Shown one piece after another: positions 23,628 through 34,085 of a stretch of DNA of 64,000 bases (its first letter is position 1; every line of letters begins with the position of its first letter). A model generated the notes under the pieces. It did no database searches, was not told where the DNA came from, and was given only the letters and a program-made list of their open reading frames with translations. The position numbers and the translations under genes are program-made. The stretch is taken from contig NC_091374.1 in NCBI RefSeq assembly GCF_038502225.1, positions 7,887,151 through 7,951,150 on the forward strand, written 5' to 3'. This DNA comes from Cherax quadricarinatus (lineage: Eukaryota; Arthropoda; Malacostraca; Decapoda; Parastacidae).

Positions 23628-23985
23628 AATGGGGATATAAATAACGCGCTGAGAGTAGGTAACCAAGACAGGACTCACAGCCATGGACTTTTCCAGTTGG
23701 CCAAAGCTACGTTAGTAAGTTTATTCAGGTATACACAATTATAGTCATACATAGTAACGTGTGTGTAGAAAACTTAAGATAACCAAAAAAAGTTTAAGCG
23801 AATTATTTCCACTGGATACTGGGAAGTACTGGTTTGGCAACAGAATTGTAGACGAGTGGAACAAACTTCCAAGTGGCGTCACTGAGACCAGAACTTTGGG
23901 TAGCTTTAGATATAGGTTGGACGGGTACACGAGTGAGTTAGGCCTGCTTAGTATGGGCTGATAGGGCTACGGTATTGTTCCTTAT
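23628..23985 (+). mobile_element. LINE B-like 3' relic with nested element X
   Basis: 23628-23690 and 23815-23985 match the C-terminal coding end of LINE B (GACTCACAGCCATGG..., TACTGGTTTGGCAACAGAAT, GTGGAACAAACTTCC). Between them, 23714-23812 is a minus-strand copy of element X, so X inserted into this relic. Confidence 0.65.
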
Positions 23986-23989
23986 TTTT

Positions 23990-24708
23990 CTGTTCTAAAC
24001 AATCCACGGTACAATTTGGGTTTGAACTCGCGAGTCGTAAAACTGTTTTGCGTGAGTCGTAAAATTGTTTAACGCCTCACTTTACGACTGTTCTGTTCTA
24101 ATGCTAAACCCAAATGAATTCTACTGCGCCTAGGGAACAGGTTTGATCCAAAAAAGAGGAGAAATTCTCCTCGCTTCAAGAGATCTTCAACAGCAAACGT
24201 TATTAAATTTTGACCATAAATCACTGCAAAGTCTAACTGTAAAAAAAAAAAAAGCCTTGAATCTCAAACCACTTACGCAAGTTAAACCTTACTGTATGTG
24301 TCCAATAGCTAGAGTCACATTTGTTCTCTCTCTCACGAATATAGTAAAAAAAAATGCATGTTATGTATATACCAGCTAAATAATAACATGCTCGCATAGT
24401 CATACTATATGCGACAAGTCCCTCCTGGAGGATGACACGACAATACAGGTTTTCTATGACTCAGGAGTGATGTAGACCCAGCCAGGCTTGAGGGGTTACT
24501 ATATTAACACCAAAACTTTGGGGCCCAGTCCCTGGGCCCATTATGTACCTCTGTAATCTTTTGACTACCTCCCACAGGATGGGTATGGGGTACATATTGA
24601 ACGAATAATAATAACAATAATAATAATCTGATTACAAGTACATGTACAAGGTATACAAGGCCTAGCTGACATCAATGACATGCTACCACTACTACATAGG
24701 ACCCCAAT
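23990..24708. other. Non-coding interval
   Basis: No supported gene. Notable only for a GGGCCC/GGGCCC hairpin near 24521-24539 and an (AAT)n patch near 24605-24628. Confidence 0.5.
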
Positions 24709-24822
24709 GGAAATAAGTCACTGTCTGACTTTTTTGGGTTATCCTGGGTTCTCTACACATATGCTGCTATGTATGATAATCTATGTAACTGTATTTATGT
24801 ATACCTGAGTAAACTTACTTGT
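24709..24822 (+). mobile_element. Short interspersed element X, copy 3
   Basis: AATGGAAATAAGTCACTGTC ... GGGTTATCCTGGGTT ... GTATACCTGAGTAAACTTAC, the most complete copy of X in the window. Confidence 0.55.
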
Positions 24823-24832
24823 TAATTTTGCC

Positions 24833-24995
24833 CCCCAGGATGCGACCCACACCAGTCGACTAACACCCAGGAACCTATTTTACTGATAGGTGAATATGGA
24901 CAGCAGGTGTCTTAAGGAAACACGTCCTAATGTTTCCACCCGTATTGGGGATCGACCCCTGGACCTCAGTGTGTGAGCCGAGTGCACTAGCAATC
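24833..24995 (-). mobile_element. tRNA-derived SINE family 2
   Basis: On the minus strand the head reads as a tRNA-like module: an A-box-like TGCACTCGGCTC (24975-24986) and a B box in GGGGTCGATCCCC (24947-24959), followed by GGGTGGAAACATTAGGACGTG and a body ending near GGTCGCATCCTGGGGGGC. A plus-strand relative lies at 30868-31020. Confidence 0.65.
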
Positions 24996-25079
24996 AAGTA
25001 TGTTCGTTTCTTACACACACACACACACACAACGTTCATACGTGTATGTGTATAATATATATATATATAATTCACAAAG

Positions 25080-25890
25080 TCCAACGTTGAGAAATTTGGG
25101 GAAGGGCAAAAAAGACCACAAACGGAGTACAGGGTCGAGGGACAAAGCCTGCAAACCTTACTCGAGGAAAAGGACCTTGGAGTGAGTATTGTACCGAGCA
25201 TATCCCCTGACTCGCACAACTGCTGCAGCAAATGCGCGTCTGGGAAATTTAAGATTAGTCTCAGAAAACTAAGTACAGAGTCATTCACGACACTGTGTAC
25301 GTCAGGCCAATAGTGGAGTATGCAGGACCAGTATGGAACTCTCACCTGGCAAAGTATGTCGAAAAATTGGAGAAAATGAAGAGGTTTGCAACAAGACTAG
25401 TCCCAGAACAACGGGGTATGTCCTACGAGGAGAGGTTAAGGGAACTCAGCGTGATGACTCTGTAGGAAAGAAGGATTTGGGGGTGATATGATAACGGCCA
25501 AAATACTGAGAAGAAACTGATAGGGTGGAGAGGGACAGTATGTTAGGAGACGAGGAGCAGAAACACCAGGACACCGCTGTCAGTTTTTTTTTTTTATTCG
25601 CCGGTACTCTCCCAGCCCGGGTCTTTTCCAATAGTGGTGACCCGGCCTTGGTTCCCTGTCTGGGGAGTATCTCGAGACCTGGAAGTTGAAAACAGTCACG
25701 GGGATATGAACAAGTATTTCTCCAGTCTTAGAGTAGTCAAAGTGGAACAATCTGGAGACTCGAGCTGTAGAGTCAGGATCCATACATAGCTTAATAGGTA
25801 CAAGAAAGGCTCTCGAAGACAAGATATAACAGTAGCAACCAGGAGCAGAGACTCGACCCCTACAACCTCATATAGGTGAGTACACACCCA
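25080..25890 (+). mobile_element. Highly decayed LINE A copy with nested repeat Y
   Basis: Matches LINE A from the GAAGGGCAAA(A/G)AAGACC region through the C-terminal box to the tail (CGACCCCTACAACCTCATATAGGTGAGTAC), with many indels. 25575-25672 is a foreign insert matching repeat Y (see 33830) with a T run at its left end. No usable frame. Confidence 0.75.
25575..25672 (-). mobile_element. Repeat Y 3' fragment
   Basis: Reads on the minus strand as AACCAAGGCCGGGTCACCAC ... CCCGGGCTGGGAGAGTACCGGCGAAT plus an A run. The longest relative is at 33830-34085; a short one is at 30268-30325. Confidence 0.6.
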
Positions 25891-26517
25891 CACAACACTT
25901 GACGCCTGGCGGAACAAACACGTTAGCGCCACGTCCGTCCTGCATCTAAGTTCTCTCCCCCCCCCCCCACACACACACACAGTTTTACAGAACGTTGTTT
26001 CAAGCCTTCAGTATCGGGGATGGGAATAACATTAAAATACAACATTTGTCATTTAAATACCTTCACAAGATTAATTATTTTAGAGTATTAAGACATTTTA
26101 AAATAATATGAGAGGAACATTCTCAAAAAAAAAAATGTTACTAATAAACCTCTCTCAATAAGGTCGTTCAATGAACATCTGCCAGTCGTTAATGAACCTT
26201 TGACGAGTTCCGAAGATTCTTCTACTCCCAGAGCCCGGTCTTGGGACAGGCTCGTCTGGTGCTTGCCTGGTCAACCAGGCTGCTCCTGCTGGTTGCCCGT
26301 TGGCCCACATGCTTTTAGAAAATTGCTATCTCGAGCGAAACAGGTCAGAACATTAAAACCTCTATAACCAGGATTTTTTAAATTATCAAAATAAAAATGG
26401 TAATTTTCGATTTTATTCTAAAAATATAAATATTAACATCGGCGGCTACCTAGAAAATAAACCATAAAAGGGTCTGGTCTACCGAGGGAGAATGTTCAAA
26501 CATTTACTAGTAACACC
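25891..26517. other. Non-coding interval, relics
   Basis: 25959-25980 is a C run plus (AC)n. 26232-26310 looks like the 3' end of a LINE E relative (CTGGTCAACCAGGCTGCTCCTG). Otherwise AT-rich without features. Confidence 0.5.
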
Positions 26518-28210
26518 TGCACTGTGACGCATCACTACACTCGCACTCTGGGACGCATCACTACACTCGCACTCTGGGACGCATCACTACACTCGCACTC
26601 TGGGACGCATCACTACACTCGCACTCTGGGACGCATCACTACACTCGCACTCTGGGACGCATCACTACACTCGCACTCTGGGACGCATCACTACATTCGC
26701 ACTCTGTGACGCATCACTACACTCGCACTCTGTGACGCATCACTACACTCGCACTCTGGGACGCATCACTACACTCGCACTCTGGGACGCATCACTACAC
26801 TCGCACTCTGGGACGCATCACTACACTCGCACTCTGTGACGCATCACTACACTCGCACTCTGGGACGCATCACTACACTCGCACTCTGTGACGCATCACT
26901 ACACTCGCACTCTGGGACGCATCACTACACTCGCACTCTGGGACGCATCACTACACTCGCACTCTGGGACGCATCACTACACTCGCACTCTGGGACGCAT
27001 CACTACACTCGCACTCTGGGACGCATCACTACATTCGCACTCTGTGACGCATCACTACACTCGCACTCTGTGACGCATCACTACACTCGCACTCTGGGAC
27101 GCATCACTACACTCGCACTCTGGGACGCATCACTACACTCGCACTCTGGGACGCATCACTACACTCGCACTCTGGGACGCATCACTACACTCGCACTCTG
27201 GGACGCATCACTACACTCGCACTCTGGGACGCATCACTACACTCGCACTCTGTGACGCATCACTACACTCGCACTCTGGGACGCATCACTACACTCGCAC
27301 TCTGGGACGCATCACTACACTCGCACTCTGGGACGCATCACTACACTCGCACTCTGGGACGCATCACTACACTCGCACTCTGTGACGCATCACTACACTC
27401 GCACTCTGTGACGTATCACTACACTCGCACTCTGTGACGCATCACTACATTCGCACTCTGGGACGCATCACTACACTCGCACTCTGTGACGCATCACTAC
27501 ACTCGCACTCTGGGACGCATCACTACACTCGCACTCTGGGACGCATCACTACACTCGCACTCTGGGACGCATCACTACACTCGCACTCTGTGACGCATCA
27601 CTACACTCGCACTCTGGGACGCATCACTACACTCGCACTCTGGGACGCATCACTACACTCGCACTCTGTGACGCATCACTACACTCGCACTCTGGGACGC
27701 ATCACTACACTCGCACTCTGGGACGCATCACTACACTCGCACTCTGTGACGCATCACTACACTCGCACTCTGGGACGCATCACTACACTCGCACTCTGGG
27801 ACGCATCACTACACTCGCACTCTGGGACGCATCACTACACTCGCACTCTGGGACGCATCACTACACTCGCACTCTGTGACGCATCACTACACTCGCACTC
27901 TGGGACGCATCACTACACTCGCACTCTGGGACGCATCACTACACTCGCACTCTGTGACGCATCACTACACTCGCACTCTGTGACGCATCACTACACTCGC
28001 ACTCTGGGACGCATCACTACACTCGCACTCTGGGACGCATCACTACACTCGCACTCTGTGACGCATCACTACACTCGCACTCTGGGACGCATCACTACAC
28101 TCGCACTCTGTGACGCATCACTACACTCGCACTCTGGGACGCATCACTACATTCGCACTCTGGGACGCATCACTACACTCGCACTCTGGGACGCATCACT
28201 ACACTCGCAT
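26518..28210 (+). repeat. 26-bp minisatellite, about 65 copies
   Basis: Unit GACGCATCACTACACTCGCA plus CTCTGG or CTCTGT. Copies differ almost only at two sites: the last base (G or T) and C-to-T in ACACTCG/ACATTCG. Because 26 is not a multiple of three, any reading frame repeats with a 26-residue period over 78 bases; the open frames here are artefacts. Confidence 0.97.
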
Positions 28211-28275
28211 CCCCAACAATGTTTACCGTGCTGGAGATTGTACAAAAAAAAAATATTGAAGATTAAGACATGCGC

Positions 28276-28440
28276 AATAATTTGGTATCTTTATTGATAA
28301 AATGTTTCGCCTACACAGTAGGCTTCTTCAGTCAAATACAAAGGAGAAGCAGAAATGAAATGATGTAATCAGTCCATCAATCTTGGAGAAAAAGTATTTG
28401 AGGTGGTCAGTCCCTCAGCCTGGAGAAGAGTTCAGCTCCG
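28276..28440 (-). mobile_element. PLE terminal fragment with hammerhead-like motif
   Basis: Contains GGTATCTTTATTGATAA, the ribozyme-like segment and the CTGAGGGACTGACC block, reading on the minus strand. Single arm; no target duplication found. Confidence 0.75.
28297..28336 (-). ncRNA. Hammerhead-like motif, altered cleavage triplet
   Basis: CUGAAGA, extra A, stem II GCCUAC/GUAGGC, GAAAC, then AUU in place of GUU. Stem I (UUGA with UCAA) needs a 3-base shift. Probably decayed. Confidence 0.4.
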
Positions 28441-28726
28441 AGGACAGCAAATAAATTCTTCACAAAAAATATGTATGCATTTGCACCCCCTCAAAATATG
28501 ATGGGCTGGAGGTCCAGAATGACCTAATAAAATAAAAAATCTATGCGATGGCTCTCAGGTGTTGGGGGAACTGAGCACCAAACTGATGAATCAAGTCTTC
28601 TAACAATTTTGGGAGAGCATACCTGCCCACCTCCAGACATTTAAACCTTTTAGAAAATGTTAAAGACATTGACGTGAGGAATAAGATGTTAATTCTGTTC
28701 GCCAGGGCTCCCACATATCTACCTTA
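28441..28726. other. Unassigned non-coding
   Basis: No gene or known repeat seen. Confidence 0.5.
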
Positions 28727-29362
28727 CCTGGAGGTTATTCCTGGAGGTTATTCCGTGGATCAACGCCCCCGCGGCCCGGTCCATGACCAGGCCTCCCGAT
28801 GGATCAGGGCCTGATCAACTAGGCTGTTACTGCTGGCCGCACGCAGTCCAACGTACGAGCCACAGCCCGGCTGATCCGGCACTGACTTTAGGTATCTGTC
28901 CAGCTCTCTCTTGAAGGCAGCCAGGGGTTTATTGGCAATTCCCCTAATGCTTGATGGGAGGCTGTTGAACAGTTTTGGGCCCCGGACACTTATGGTGTTT
29001 TCTCTTAGTGTACCAATGGCGCCCGTACTTTTTATTGGGGGCCTGCCCAGTCTTTTACTTTCGTAGGGAGTGATTTCTGTGTGCAGATTTGGGACCATTC
29101 CTTCCAAGATTTTCCAAGTGTAGATTATGATATATCTCTCCCTCCTGCGTTCCAACGAGTACAAGTCAAGTGCTTCCAAGCGTTCCCAGTAGTTAAGGTG
29201 CTTGACAGAACTTATACGTGCAGTAAAGGATCTCTGTACACTCTCTAGATCTGCGATTTCACCTGCTTTGAATGGAGATGTTAATGTACAGCAGTATTCC
29301 AGCCTAGAGAGAACAAGTGATTTGAAAAGGATCATCATGGGCTTGGCATCTCTCTTGGCATC
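28727..29362 (-). mobile_element. CR1-like LINE E2, 5'-truncated
   Basis: Second LINE E copy. Its 3' end is two perfect 13-bp tandem repeats (28727-28739 and 28740-28752, CCTGGAGGTTATT on the plus strand), with no poly(A). Confidence 0.85.
28760..29362 (-). pseudogene. LINE E2 reverse transcriptase C-terminal fragment
   Basis: Minus-strand frame covering the RT thumb and C-terminal region only: PMMILFKSLVLSRLEYCCTL, the FTARI and NYWERL segments, ERRRERYIIIYTWKILEGMVPN, then the tail ending in SNSLVDQALIHREAW. The polymerase motifs are missing. The open frame continues to 29515, but the extra 51 codons lie antisense to a PLE relic, so the long frame is a chance chimera and I end the gene at the element boundary. 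Confidence 0.8.
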
Positions 29363-29364
29363 AC

Positions 29365-29560
29365 CTTTGACTATACTTTGACAAAAAGTTACTGACGAGT
29401 TTAACCTGATACCAGTCAAAGACTTCATTGATGTCTCTGAAGTTTGCATTAGTTTCAGTTGATTATCCTTTGGTGGCAATATACCAACAGTCGTATAGAA
29501 TGGCCATGGGCTCACCGCTGAATGCAGCCGTGGTCAATATATACAGGGAACACCTGTAAG
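29365..29560 (+). pseudogene. PLE reverse transcriptase relic
   Basis: Plus strand encodes YQQSYRMAMGSPL followed by a VNIYREHL stretch and a stop, which matches the PLE RT box (xMAMGSPLSPxxANxYMExxE in the family). Upstream about 20 residues fit the LxSLxFALVS lead-in to that box. The catalytic YADD that should follow is gone. It adjoins the inverted PLE termini at 29607. Confidence 0.6.
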
Positions 29561-29606
29561 GGTAAAGATTAAAGCCATACATCAATGCTGGTGTAACATG
29601 AAGAAT

Positions 29607-30280
29607 TAGACACATGTGTAACATCTGGGATCTTTAATTTGTAGACGTTTCGTTACGCAGTGGCTTATTCAGAACAATACAGGGACATAATTTGACGACT
29701 GTAGAAATATATACAAATAAAAAGAAAAAAAAACACGAGGTAATGAGTCCCTCAGTCTAAGAGTAGGTGATGAGCGCCGTAGTCTTGAATGTAAGCACAG
29801 GCAGGAAGATTGGTGCTTATATACTGGCATCAGATGAGGGAGGTGCTGCAGACAAAGGCATTGTCACTGGTAGGCGGTATTCCCCAACGGACTTAGGTAA
29901 TACCCAAGGGATGGGCCAGGAGGAGACATGGAATCTTGGTACAGACGACTTCACAACAAATCTATTCCTAGCCCATCCCTTGGGTATTACCTACTTCCAA
30001 TGGGAAATCCCGCCAGCAATGACAATGCCTTCGCCTACTGCACCTCCCTTATTGTCAGTATACAAGTACTAATCTTCCTGCCTATGATTAAAATTCAAAA
30101 CTACGGTGTTCTTCATTTACTCCTGAGGGACTGATTACCTTGCCTTGTGTATATACTTCTACAGTCGTCAAATTATGTCCTTGTATTGATAAAGCGAAAC
30201 GTCTACAAATTAAAGATACCCAGATGTTGCACAAGTGTAATTGTTCATCTTGTCGGTATTTCATGAAAAATACCCGGGCC
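29607..30280. mobile_element. Large inverted PLE terminal pair
   Basis: Left arm (about 29607-29925) and right arm (about 29960-30275) are imperfect inverted copies: the ACACATGTGTAAC end, the GTAGACGTTTCG block, the GAGGTAATGAGTCCCTCAG block, and the ATTGTCACTGG / CCCAAGGGATGGGC segments all recur in reverse. The right tail has TTGTCGGTATTTCATG. In the right arm the hammerhead region lost stem II (30181-30210). Confidence 0.75.
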
Positions 30281-30325
30281 GGGACCATACCGGCGAACCA
30301 CTACGAACTAACTACTCGTTATTGT
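30268..30325 (+). mobile_element. Repeat Y short relic
   Basis: CCCGGGCCGGGACCATACCGGCGAA with ACTAACTA after it, as in the 3' end of repeat Y at 34050. Confidence 0.5.
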
Positions 30326-30867
30326 ATACCATTCCTATACATGGTGCAACGTGGCTGAGATATGTTCACACACTCGTCAGCGCCCCTAGCTAGATCTTTA
30401 ATACAACATAAGTCATTTTTTTCAAACCTCCTGAAAGTTCGCTACGACAAAGCTTAGTTAATAGTCGCTTATGTTTTTTGGACGGACGGACGCGAGCGCA
30501 CACGCACACCCACACAAATGTAGGGAATCATCATCAGTAACGACATGGTGTTCTTAAAAGGTGTGTGTGGGTGGAACCACGGTAGGTGACGAGACACACC
30601 CTACGTGGCCTTCCTGCTAGGTGTTGTCATCAAGGTGACTACCTCCACTCGCTGCTGTTTCCCTTCTCCCCTCACCCTCCCTACTTCCGCTCACTCCTGA
30701 TACAGCACACCAATATTACCTGTCAGCCTATTCTCTACACGATATTTAGTCCGTGCATATACTGACAGACGCACGACAACCACAGCACAACAGTTTAATC
30801 AACTGTATGAATAAGACGCTACAGTTAGGGCTCACCTACACAGAGGTGACTAAATAACGGTGTCCGT
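30326..30867. other. Non-coding interval
   Basis: No gene or repeat that I can support. Confidence 0.5.
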
Positions 30868-31020
30868 AGTTCGATTGCTAGTGCAATCCGTTCACACACA
30901 CTGAAGGGTGAAAACATTAGGACGTGTTTCCTTATGACATCTGCTGTCCCTGTTTACCCAGAAGTTACCTGGGTGTTAGTAGATTGGTGTGGGTCGCATC
31001 CTGGGGACAAAATTTACTTA
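30868..31020 (+). mobile_element. SINE family 2, copy lacking the B box
   Basis: Starts TTGCTAGTGCAATCCGTTCACA, then ACACTGAAGGGTGAAAACATTAGGACGTG. Compared with the copy at 24833-24995 the stretch holding the B box is deleted, so this copy could not drive pol III initiation by itself. The body and GGTCGCATCCTGGGG match. Confidence 0.6.
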
Positions 31021-31164
31021 ATTTGTCCGAATTGCTCTGCATAACAAGGGACTTTCTATACAGAAGTATGACACTGATGTCGGCTAGGCCTGTAAACGTT
31101 GTACAAGTGCTTGTAGAAAGAATTATAATTATATTATTAAATATTATTATTATTATTAAATATG
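31021..31164 (+). other. SINE 2 downstream or unassigned sequence
   Basis: Continues as TTTGTCCGAATTGCTCTGC and ends with a (TTA)n patch near 31125-31160. May be the rest of SINE 2. Confidence 0.4.
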
Positions 31165-31330
31165 TAGACAGCAGAAGCAATGGAGAGATCAGCCCTGAAG
31201 TAGTTTACAGGTTGTCAGTCCTTCAGCTTGGAGAAGTGTTCAGCTCCGTGGTCTTCAACAATAAAGATGCCTAACTGTTGTACACGTCTCTTACTCATCT
31301 ACCTGTCAGTAATATATACCAACTGCGTTA
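31165..31330 (+). mobile_element. PLE terminal fragment
   Basis: Contains the TCAGTCCTTCAGCTTGGAGAAG block, AATAAAGATGCCTAACTGTTG and CTGTCAGTAATATATACC. The ribozyme-like part is deleted. Confidence 0.65.
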
Positions 31331-31494
31331 TTAATCAAGTGATTTATACACAGCTCTCTGAAAACGTTCACTTCAGCGTCAGCTCTCGTGCACACCAAGA
31401 GTTGAGATGGAACTATACTCCCTTAACGAGCACACGCTTAGCATCACAAAATTGAAAACACGAGTATGTTCACCATAAACTGAAGCAATATATA

Positions 31495-31852
31495 GTTACA
31501 GAGATGTTGCACACCTGTCAAATTCATCAACTTGTCGGTATGCAATAGCAACATCATGGAATCTTGGAACAGAGGACATCTCCACAACCTACTTGTTAAT
31601 CTCTGGTCCAACTCTCGGTCATGTCTTACTTCCACTGGAGGATCCAGCCTACCAGTCACAATGACTTCATCTACTGCACCGCATCTTACTTGTATATAAG
31701 CGTCCATTTTCTTGGCTGTACTTCAGTGATCAAGACTACGGTGCAGAATACCTGCTGCTAGACCGAGGGACTGATTACTCATCTTCCACAGTCTTCCATT
31801 TATGCCCCTGAATTGTACTGATAAAGTCAGTGGGCTACGAAACGTCTACAAA
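31495..31852 (+). mobile_element. PLE terminal fragment with hammerhead-like motif
   Basis: Opens with GATGTTGCACACCTGTC and TTGTCGGTAT, then shares ATCATGGAATCTTGGAACAG with the pair at 29607-30280, and ends with the ribozyme-like segment that runs into (GT)n. Confidence 0.65.
31813..31851 (+). ncRNA. Hammerhead-like motif, C3/A8
   Basis: UUGUA (stem I), CUGAUAA core, decayed stem II, GAAAC, GUC, UACAA (stem I). Stem I is a perfect 5 bp and the triplet is the classical GUC, but position 8 is A opposite C3. Confidence 0.45.

Positions 31853-31854
<2 letters not shown>

Positions 31855-31945
<91 letters not shown>
31855..31945 (+). repeat. (GT)n microsatellite, about 45 units
   Basis: Pure GT, flush with the MITE that follows. 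Confidence 0.97.
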
Positions 31946-31947
<2 letters not shown>

Positions 31948-31950
<3 letters not shown>

Positions 31951-32332
31951 CGTGCCGAATAGGCAGAACTTGCGATCTTGGCTTAAATAGCAACGCTCAT
32001 CTTGCCATATAGGACAAGTGAAAATTTGTGTATGCAATAATTTCGCCAAAATCATTCTGAGCCTAACGAAAAATATATATTTCACTGTGTTTGTTTAGTA
32101 TTAAATTACTGTAAACAAATCTAAAATATATTTAGTTGGGTTAAGCTAAAATAAATTGTTCTTGTTATAATAAGGTTAGGTAAGTTTTCTAAGTTTCTTT
32201 TGGTGCAAAATTATAATTTTTTACATTAACATTAATGAAAAAATATATCTTTAAACGTATAAGAGAAAATTTCAGAAAGGACTTAATTTTAAATGAGTTC
32301 TTGCTAATTGACCAGTTTTACATATTCGGCAC

Positions 32333-32336
<4 letters not shown>
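31948..32336. mobile_element. MITE with 14-bp terminal inverted repeats and TA flanks
   Basis: 389 bp, AT-rich, non-coding. TGTCGTGCCGAATA (31948-31961) is the exact reverse complement of 32323-32336. TA lies on both sides (31946-31947 and 32337-32338), as in Tc1/mariner-type insertions. It is flanked by (GT)n on the left and (TA)n on the right, so the right TA is not diagnostic alone. Confidence 0.8.

Positions 32337-32337
<1 letters not shown>

Positions 32338-32422
<85 letters not shown>
32338..32422 (+). repeat. (TA)n microsatellite
   Basis: About 42 TA units directly after the MITE. Confidence 0.97.
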
Positions 32423-32425
<3 letters not shown>

Positions 32426-32730
32426 CAAGTGTATATCTCACCGTATATACACCAAGAAGGGTATTTGTGTGTGTGTGTGTGTATATGGTGTTTACCTTAA
32501 CTTTTTATATCCTAGTGTACAGGTAAACTGGGGGGCCTTAACGACCATCGCGCAGTCAGCAGATCTTAGACCTATCATTCACAATTTTACATAGCAGCAA
32601 AAATGATTCTTATTAAAATGAACACAGTGACCACTGAAACCTGCCAGGCGTGTCACCTGTCTTTGTGCGGGCCTCGTCAATGTCGCCTCGTCAATGTCAC
32701 CTCACCATCACTGCATGTGTCCCTTGAGAG
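32423..32730. other. Non-coding interval
   Basis: Short (GT)n at 32466-32482; otherwise nothing recognised. Confidence 0.5.
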
Positions 32731-32746
32731 AGACGTGAGCACTGTT

Positions 32747-32983
32747 AGGTAAGACACATATGCAACAGTTAGGTATGTCAGACTGAGGGACTGACCACCT
32801 CAAAACTTTAAGGGTGATGGACTGATTACATCGTCTTCAAGTCTCTTCTGCTTCTATCAACTTTTCTGTACTCGACTGAAGAAGCCTACTGTGTAGGCGA
32901 AACGTTTCGAAATAAAGATACCTAACTGTTGCATATGTGTCTTACCTAACAATCTGTCGGTATTTTATACCATTTTAATGTTC
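32747..32983 (+). mobile_element. PLE insertion with 13-16-bp target duplication
   Basis: AGACGTGAGCACTGTT flanks it (32731-32746, 32984-32999); up to 3 bases may belong to the element. It opens with a 29-base inverted piece (32747-32775) of its own 3' part (32920-32948), then reads through the CTGAGGGACTG block, the ribozyme-like motif and AATAAAGATACC, ending in TGTCGGTATTTTATACC. No coding sequence. Confidence 0.9.
32872..32910 (+). ncRNA. Hammerhead-ribozyme-like motif, full canonical core
   Basis: UCGA, CUGAAGA, extra A, GCCUAC-UGU-GUAGGC, GAAAC, GUU, UCGA. Same as 6548-6586 on the other strand. Stem I could extend little beyond 4 bp, and stem III has no loop unless two molecules pair through ACGU. 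Confidence 0.65.
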
Positions 32984-32999
32984 AGACGTGAGCACTGTT

Positions 33000-33544
33000 C
33001 ACTACCCAAGGCTTCAATAATGTCGGTGTCAGAGGCAGTGTAACCCTGGGGTGAAGACATTTAATGTTTTTAGTATGGTGACAGGTGAAGGAGAACCACA
33101 ATACACCACAACCCACTATTCCACGCTTGCTTACTCTTTCTTTTGTCCACACTTCCTGTTCCTCTCATCACATCCCCTTCCTTCTTTGTTGTGGGAGATA
33201 GTGCCTGCGAATATACTATCAGTATTATTTCAGCAATTATTCTCAAGCCTTAAGTTTTTCCATTTTTAATTATTAACTATTTTTACTCTTTGTTATTCAT
33301 ATTATGTTCACCAGTTCCTGTTTGGTTCAGCAGCCTAATCCGGCCCAGATCTTGTTCATGAGGTGACCCGGCAATTTTATATTCAGGCGGAAGTTCAAAA
33401 TCAGTCATATAGCCTGGCTGATATTGCTTCCTTGTTTATGTTTAAAGCAGTTTCCTCTTGAAAATTTCTACGGGTGTTAATGCATTATTTATATCTTTCA
33501 TTCCGTGCATCAAATGCACGTGCGTGTGTACACGTACGTACGTA
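33000..33544. other. Non-coding interval
   Basis: No gene seen; an ACGTACGT patch near 33530-33542. Confidence 0.5.
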
Positions 33545-33690
33545 CTTACCTAGTTGGATGAATCTTAGGAAGCTAGCTGACCGTGGCTAACGCGACGGTC
33601 TGGAGTTTTGAGACTCATCACGGGTTCTAACCCCACCCGTGGTATTGTTTGTTTGCAATCGTGTCATTACGATTTCGCGAGTCACGTACT
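33545..33690 (+). mobile_element. tRNA-derived SINE family 1, diverged copy
   Basis: CCTAGTTGGATGAATCTTA, then the tRNA-like head with an A-box-like GTGGCTAACGCG and a B-box-like GGTTCTAACCC, then GTTTGTTTGCAATCGTGTCATTACGATTTC. Better copies at 50292-50400 and 50528-50700. Confidence 0.75.
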
Positions 33691-33730
33691 TACCTATTTG
33701 TGGTTACAGGGGTCGAGTCACAGCCCTTGG
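33691..33730 (-). mobile_element. LINE A tail relic
   Basis: GTACTTACCTATTTGTGGTTACAGGGGTCGAGTCACAGC, split as GTACTTACC and ACAGGGGTCGAGTCACAGC, is the LINE A 3' tail on the minus strand, fused to the SINE end. Confidence 0.6.
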
Positions 33731-33829
33731 GGTGTGGGGAAGGGGGGGGGAAGGCAGTGATGCTTTCAAGCAGGTGAGATATCTCTCAGGAGAGGCATCG
33801 ACACCATGCCTAACCCTTCTAGGGTAGGG

Positions 33830-34085
33830 TAGGGTAGGTGCCTGAGCCCGAGCCTTTAGCTCATAAGACTGTCATTCCCATTTGCCCCCTTGGGGCGGGG
33901 ATGGCAGACCAGAGAGGCCTAGCTTGTGGCTAGGCCTGGGGACAGTTGGTCCCAAAGATGAGGAGGTACTTGTGCCTCCTCCCATGGGAGACTTAGGTCT
34001 CAGACACTCCCTAAAGAGGGAGCCAAGGCCGGGCCACCACTTGGACAAGGCCCGGGCCGGGAGAATACCGGCTAATCTTTAACTA
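33830..34085 (+). mobile_element. Unclassified interspersed repeat Y
   Basis: GC-rich, about 255 bp: GCCTGAGCCCGAGCCTTTAG at the left, GCCCCCTTGGGGCGGGGATG, CCTAGCTTGTGGCTAGG (hairpin), and CCAAGGCCGGGCCACCAC ... GGGAGAATACCGGCTAATCT with an (AACT)n end. The (AACT)n tail suggests a retroposed element, perhaps a SINE or LINE 3' end. No good pol III boxes seen. Confidence 0.55.

Noticed and set aside
26524..28297. THHYTRTLGRITTLALWDAS frames
   Set aside because: 26-bp minisatellite read through; no evidence of a gene.
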